Shown: in pieces, positions 61,015 to 64,000 of the stretch
Layout of the letters: each line of letters starts with the position of its first letter
How positions within the stretch are numbered: the first letter of the stretch is position 1
Source: Warburgia ugandensis
Taxonomy: Eukaryota > Streptophyta > Magnoliopsida > Canellales > Canellaceae
NCBI GenBank assembly: GCA_035236585.1
Contig: CP141132.1
Span: forward strand, 44,209,880-44,273,879
Direction: 5' to 3'
Length of the DNA: 64,000 bases
Program-made: the position numbers and the translations under genes
The notes under the pieces: generated by a model
The model's database searches: none
Seen by the model: the letters and a program-made list of their open reading frames with translations, nothing else
What the model was told of the DNA's origin: nothing

Positions 61015-63757
61015 TATAACGCCCGAGCAATTTACGCTATTTAGGATAGTCCATAAGACATGAACTGTGTTAAATGTTTTACTTTATTTAAAATAGTAAA
61101 TGAAGGAATTTCTAAAGAAACTTGGTACCATTAGATTCTACTCGAAAAATGGAATCCAACGCCTCAAAAATCCCCCAAAATGGAGTTCGTATGAAGAAGT
61201 TACGGCTGTTTAAAGATCAGGGGCAGTTCTGGAATTTAAACCAAAAAACGAAAAAAATGAAAAACGCAGGGGGCCATTTTGATAACGGCACCCCCTGTTG
61301 TCTGCAACCTCTAGACCCCTCCAGAAACCCCATTTCTAGAGGATTCTGCCACCGCCAAGGGCGGTACTGCCATTGGCAGCACCGCCATAGCAGGGCTATA
61401 AAAAGCCCCATCTCCCCTCTCAAAAACATGAGATTTTTGGCATGTTGAGACTGGGGTTTTCGGAAAATTGGAAACCCGTCTCAAACCAGTCTTCCCTCTG
61501 CATTTTTCAGCAATGGCCAGGCCCAAGTCAGGCTAGCCATTGCCATTTTCCCCATAACCTCTCTTCTTTCCTGTACTGGCAACGGGGTTTCCACCTCATC
61601 GAATTTTTTCGACAAAAAAGGGTTTCAGAACCGGAATAGGCTCTACCACCGACGATGGGCACTCCCTAGGCTACCAGGTATGATGTTGTTCTTTCCTTTT
61701 GCATTTTCTTTCCTCTTCTTAGGCTAGATCCATACTGGATCTAGCGTTTCCAGCCAGGTTCCTAGTCGGAAAACACTTCAAGCCGGCTTGGGCCGACCTT
61801 GCACGAACCAGGAGTTCCAAGGAAGCCATACACCACCTGCACTTGGGACTGGGTCCCTAGGACGGGTTCCAGGTGTACGACAGTGCGTACACTGTCCCAG
61901 GTACGGCCTTCGGGTGCGCGCGCGACATGGGGCATGGGTCCTGGCTCGACCAGGATGCACTTGGTGCCCTGGGAGTTGAGACGCACCATGCTACAAGGTG
62001 CGTCAGTGCAATGATGCGCGTCATAGCGCGTCACTTGAGCACGTGTGTGCGGGTGCAAAACGCGGTCCCTGGCACGACCTTTGGGCACGCATGCACATGA
62101 GGCGGCCGCGGTTCAACTAGGATGCACGGGTGTCCTAGGAACTAGAACTTGCGAACCTAATGAGACTTTAAAATTAGGATCATAGGACCATTTATAGAAT
62201 CTAACTATTGAATAGTAGATCCATATCATAGGATCTAGCCTGACAATAGATTAGGCAAGGACCAGGGACCCAATAGGCAGAGCTAGCGATCTAATGTCTA
62301 AATGGATTGAAATTAACAAGGACTCCTTGTATCCATTCATACCCAGGAGTTTATAAATGAGACCCAGGGATGGGTTGAAGTGATAAAGGACGCGACTCTA
62401 GGAAACTTTGAGGTAGGTGCTCTATCGCTACTAGACTTTTTAAAAGAGCCATGATTGTTTTGAGAATGCATGTTTTAAGTATAAGTATATGACTTGTTTA
62501 GCATGACTTAATTCAGTGTACATATAATAAATGCTTTATGCATAGATATGTTTTGCAAATAATTGCATATACATTATGCATAGATATGTTTTGCAAATAA
62601 TTGCCTATACATTATGCATAGATATGTTTTGCAAACAAATGCATATATTGTATGATTTGTGAGCATTGAGTTTTTGATAGATTGCATGTCCTGAGGGTTA
62701 CCAAAAGACACTGGAGTGCCCAAAAGACGCTGGGTAGGCAGTTGTGAGGGACCCAAAGAGGATAGGTTTTGAAAAAGAGGTTTTCGGTTGTTTGATCTGA
62801 TATGATTTGGGCTGATAAGCTCATGGGCGCTATGCCGAGAGGTTTGGGTTGGCCTCCAGCCTCTACCACTATTAGGTGGATGGGTACCACTCCCAAAAAG
62901 GGCAACGTCCCTACGTCGACTGCATGTGGTACAGGGGGCTATCACTGGTGTCACGACACTGGGTCGATGTGTCATATGCCCCATGGAGGCTATGACCGAG
63001 TGTCCTCAGGTACCCGGGGACCACACGATGGCGAGGTCGTGGGCATAGTTGGACCCTATGGTTTGAGGATTTATTTGCATTGCATGTGGCATGACATGAG
63101 GTTGGTCGACCATACCAGATATCTATGAGTTGGATTCAGCTGAGCATATTATGCATATAATTATGTTTATGATATATATGATACTTTCGACTTGGTTTGT
63201 GCGATTCTTTAAGTCGTTAGTATTTCAATTTGATAATGGTTTTTGATATCAATATTGAACATGATTGTTCGAACATGCACATGTTTTAAAGAGTATATGG
63301 TTTTAAACATAGCATGCATTGTAAAACTAGTAGTGATAGACTTCTACTGAGTATAATATATACTCACCCTATCCTTAACATTTTTCAGGATAGTTCCACT
63401 CATAAATAGACAACGCCTCAGGAGATATTAGTGGTACGAGCAAGTGAATTAAAAAGGAGACAATTATACATGTAAGTAAACTCTCAACCCTTTGGACATG
63501 TATTTATTTACAGTTGGGCTGTGTGTTGTGACTGGATAGACCTGGGGAAAAACATTTATGATTTTTGTAGTTTTTCAAAAACTACTTTGATTGTTGTGAA
63601 AGCAAATGACACTTGGGGTTTTCAAAATGAGTTTAAAACAAAAGATTTTTTGCTGCATTGCATGGTTTTCATAAAATGGTTTTCACATAGGGATGCATCC
63701 CGCCTTAGGAATTAGATATTGCATTTAAAAATGCATGAGAAAACCCGAGTTGTCACA
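61015..63757 (-). mobile_element. Solo LTR, minus orientation (inverted partner of 54092-56817)
   Basis: On the minus strand it runs from TGTGACAACTCGGGTTTT to CTCGGGCGTTATA (terminal CA mutated to TA). It is bracketed by exact TGCCC at 61010-61014 and 63758-63762. Its CpG-rich block (61830-62110), TATA-like element (about 61398) and tail match the 54092 LTR. A local duplication of about 40 bp ('aattgc(a/c)tatacattatgc') at 62560-62640 is specific to this copy. Confidence 0.9.
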
Positions 63758-63762
63758 TGCCC

Positions 63763-64000
63763 AATAGATGATAAGATGGTCCTTTTGTTTTACATCTTCC
63801 ATTTTACAATTACCTGAGGGTTAGAATTGAAGGTGGCAGTGATTCCCAATAGTTATGAGTTTTGATACTAAGGATGTTTGATTGGGCCTAATAAGATGAA
63901 TGTCTTGGATCTATAAAAAATATAAAAAAGTGGGCTTGCAGCCCATTTTTCTTCAATACAACCCATACAAAGGGTTGTATGGTAGAAATTTCCCTTCCTC
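63763..64000. other. No recognised feature
   Basis: AT-rich sequence with a short palindrome-like 'acaacccatacaaagggttgt' near the edge. Nothing further can be said. Confidence 0.4.

Noticed and set aside
61122..63128. Frames of 60-136 codons in the second LTR
   Set aside because: Same reason as for the first LTR: the shared peptides mirror the inverted LTR pair, not a gene.
54092..63757. One giant TIR transposon with 2.7-kb inverted ends
   Set aside because: Each arm has its own perfect and different 5-bp target duplication and LTR-like TG...CA ends, so they are two independent solo LTRs.

Overview
This is nuclear DNA of a flowering plant. It carries one intron-rich plant gene with GT-AG introns, Au-type SINEs, plant RTE LINEs, Mutator-like and hAT transposons, and Ty3/gypsy and Ty1/copia debris. 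The species cannot be read from the sequence. The long TE-filled introns and scattered Au SINEs fit a large-genome woody angiosperm, but that is a weak inference.

The one host gene I can reconstruct fully is a MLN51/CASC3/Barentsz homologue, an exon-junction-complex core factor, on the + strand. It has nine coding exons from ATG 20058 to TGA 31925, and phase-consistent splice junctions give 664 codons plus stop. Exons 1-2 encode the eIF4A3-binding (SELOR/Btz) domain. Intron 6 (24722-31567) is a 6.8-kb trap holding a foldback element, a tandem duplication, an Au SINE, a truncated RTE LINE and an internally deleted Ty3/gypsy element.

Layout: 1-9300 is old Ty3/gypsy material interrupted by a 4.7-kb solo LTR with a perfect 5-bp target duplication (ATTAA). 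9735-19517 is a Mutator-like element with 0.5-0.74-kb terminal inverted repeats. It carries a decayed MULE transposase and a decayed fragment of an ACA12/13-type Ca2+-ATPase, and ends about 540 bp upstream of the MLN51 start codon. 19518-31925 is the MLN51 gene and its intronic insertions. 32416-32660 is a copia RNase H relic. 33040-36504 is a near full-length minus-strand RTE LINE with an 18-bp target duplication. 37300-41600 is a decayed hAT transposase (minus). About 43385-46530 is a second, plus-strand RTE LINE interrupted by an Au SINE. 46531-51000 has no recognised gene, apart from a few exon-like blocks near 50.2-50.9 kb. 51-54 kb is AT-rich probable retroelement material. 54092-63757 holds three LTRs of one family; two of them are solo LTRs with perfect 5-bp target duplications (GGTTA, TGCCC) in opposite orientation, which makes a large inverted repeat with about 2.7-kb arms.

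The transposon genes are all broken; only MLN51 looks functional. The most interesting points are the gene-fragment-carrying MULE abutting the MLN51 promoter, the insertion history readable in the duplicated segment of intron 6, in-frame 23-residue tandem repeats at the N-terminus of the RTE LINE ORF, and the inverted pair of solo LTRs.
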